Shown here: positions 62,927-64,000 of the stretch, in pieces | Layout of the letters: every line of letters begins with the position of its first letter | Position numbering within the stretch: position 1 is the stretch's first letter | Program-made: the position numbers and the translations under genes | Origin: Devosia subaequoris | Lineage (GTDB): Bacteria > Pseudomonadota > Alphaproteobacteria > Rhizobiales > Devosiaceae | NCBI RefSeq assembly: GCF_014197055.1 | Contig: NZ_JACIEW010000008.1 | Location: forward strand, 1-64,000 | Reading direction: 5' to 3' | DNA: 64,000 nt | The notes under the pieces: model-generated | What the model saw: the letters and a program-made list of their open reading frames with translations, nothing else | Databases searched by the model: none | Told to the model about the DNA's origin: nothing

Positions 62927-64000
62927 ATGAAGCAAATTGCGCGCTTTTTTGGAAATGTGCGCATGACCACCACCATCATGGTTTTGGTCATGTTGTCCAT
63001 CATTGGCTCGATCGCCGCGGTTTCGACCGCGATTTATTTGAACCTGCATGCACAGTCCATGGCGGACAGCGAAGTGCAGCAGGAAACCAATCTGGGCGTG
63101 GCCGCCACGATTCTCGAGCGCCGCATTTCCGGTTCCGTGCTGACCTGGAACGAAGAGGGCGCCATCGGCTCCTTCCAGAGCTGGGCCATACCGCCCTTCT
63201 ACGATACCGAAGTGATCGACTCGGTCACCCGCGTGACCAAACAGGACGCGGCCATTTATGTCACCGACTCGGCAAGCGGGGACATGGTTGCCAAGACGAC
63301 CAGCCTGATGGCGGATGCGGAGACCCGCGCCGTGGGCGGGGCGCTGGCGGCCAATAGCGATGCTGTCACCCGGCTCAATGCCGGGGAGATGGTGCTGGGC
63401 GCCATCGATATTGATGGGGTCGAGTATTATGCCGCCCTGCAGCCGATCCAGAAGACCAGCGGCGAGGTGATGGGTGCCATCTTTGTTGGCACGCCCATGG
63501 CCCAGGTGGAGGCTGCGGCCAATTCCGTGCTCAACCTGATCGGCGTAGTCGGGGGCGCGGCCGTTGTCGCGTTTGGGGCCATCGGCTTTTTCGCTTCGCG
63601 CCTGATTACCCAGCCGATCCCCAAGCTGGCGGCGACCATGGATGTGGTGGCTCAGGGCAATTACGAGATCGATGTGCCCTATACCGATAAGGGCAATGAA
63701 GTGGGTGCCATGGCCCGTGCGGTGGAAGTGTTCCGCGAGAACGGCCTGCGCGTCAGCCAGATGACCGAGGCCGAAGCTGCGCGCATCGTGGCCGATGAAG
63801 AAAAGCGCCGGCTGATGATGACCGAGTTGCAGGCCGCGTTTGGCGAGGTGGTCGATGCTGCGGTTTCGGGCGACTTCACCAAGCGCGTGCATGCCGAATT
63901 CCCCGATGCCGAGCTCAACAGCCTTGCCGGCAGCGTCAACAATCTGGTCGAGACCTTCGATCGCAGCGTGGCCGAAGTGGGCGAGGTGCTTGGCGCCATG
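62927..64000 (+). CDS. Methyl-accepting chemotaxis protein, N-terminal part (receptor 4), cut by the window edge
   Basis: ATG 62927 follows ACGGGGGAGAACCGCT and opens a frame that stays open for 358 codons to the last base of the window. TM1 is at about 15-38 (MVLVMLSIIGSIAAVSTAIY). The periplasmic domain has NLGVAATILERRISGSVLTW and AIPPFYDTEVIDSVTRVTKQ, clearly homologous to receptor 2. TM2 lies at about 200-224, followed by HAMP (ATMDVVAQGNYEIDVPYTDK) and part of a second HAMP. The signalling domain lies beyond the window. Confidence 0.92.
   Translation, partial: MKQIARFFGNVRMTTTIMVLVMLSIIGSIAAVSTAIYLNLHAQSMADSEVQQETNLGVAATILERRISGSVLTWNEEGAIGSFQSWAIPPFYDTEVIDSVTRVTKQDAAIYVTDSASGDMVAKTTSLMADAETRAVGGALAANSDAVTRLNAGEMVLGAIDIDGVEYYAALQPIQKTSGEVMGAIFVGTPMAQVEAAANSVLNLIGVVGGAAVVAFGAIGFFASRLITQPIPKLAATMDVVAQGNYEIDVPYTDKGNEVGAMARAVEVFRENGLRVSQMTEAEAARIVADEEKRRLMMTELQAAFGEVVDAAVSGDFTKRVHAEFPDAELNSLAGSVNNLVETFDRSVAEVGEVLGAM

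Overview
The window is about 64 kb of GC-rich bacterial chromosome with dense, short-spaced operons. Gene content and protein sequences suggest an alphaproteobacterium of the Hyphomicrobiales/Rhizobiales, perhaps Devosia-like. Supporting points are the rhizobial-type chemotaxis genes (a STAS-domain CheS before cheY-cheA, two CheY proteins, CheD and a CheT-like protein), an HIG1-domain protein, a PduO-type cobalamin adenosyltransferase and a K+-independent H+-pyrophosphatase. The genus is an inference, because no rRNA or tRNA gene is present to anchor it. I saw no integrase, transposase, prophage or CRISPR array.

Layout: 1-2.7 kb holds small hypothetical genes, a VOC-fold protein and an RluE-like pseudouridine synthase. 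2.8-5.7 kb is a compact pantothenate/CoA operon, panB-coaBC-panC. 5.7-10 kb holds a YCII-type protein, an RhtA/EamA exporter, and an overlapping trio (aldo/keto reductase, FAH-family hydrolase, RecD-like helicase). 10.2-14 kb holds a Kef/YbaL-type antiporter with a very long acidic repetitive tail, a cysteine-containing Rrf2 regulator and purU. 14.2-18.5 kb is a putrescine ABC transporter (potFGHI, minus strand), followed by a 23-codon reading frame with an exceptionally strong ribosome-binding site. 18.9-24.7 kb holds psuG-psuK for pseudouridine breakdown, a siderophore-interacting flavoprotein divergent from a quinone-oxidoreductase-like protein, an HPP membrane protein, a VOC gene remnant and a SAF-domain oxidoreductase.

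25.0-28.6 kb is the first half of a chemotaxis operon (cheS-cheY-cheA-cheW), closed by a strong terminator. About 21 kb of housekeeping and accessory genes then intervene: a RibD-like reductase, hppA, yggT/DUF167, dedA, typA/bipA, an ECF sigma factor with two VOC proteins, a PAS-GGDEF-EAL protein, argG with a divergent Lrp-LysE pair, rlmJ, a Pmp3 peptide, an HNH protein, rlmN, gluQRS, an epimerase with a divergent LysR regulator, HIG1, a cobalamin adenosyltransferase and a rhomboid protease. Chemotaxis resumes at 49.7 kb with a YjfB-like motility protein, a CheT-like protein on the minus strand, cheD, an atypical chemoreceptor, cheR, cheB and a second cheY. At least four tandem paralogous chemoreceptors follow and run off the right edge. 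The three complete ones end in a CheR/CheB-tether-like pentapeptide.

The two chemotaxis blocks together contain nearly every component of one rhizobial-type pathway, so they probably act as one system split into two transcription units. The observations I find most worth following are the 23-codon reading frame after the putrescine operon, the split chemotaxis locus with its CheT-like protein, the sigma/VOC/VOC module, and the repeat-bearing tail of the antiporter. Start sites were chosen from Shine-Dalgarno spacing and family length. Functions are inferred from recognisable motifs, not from database searches.
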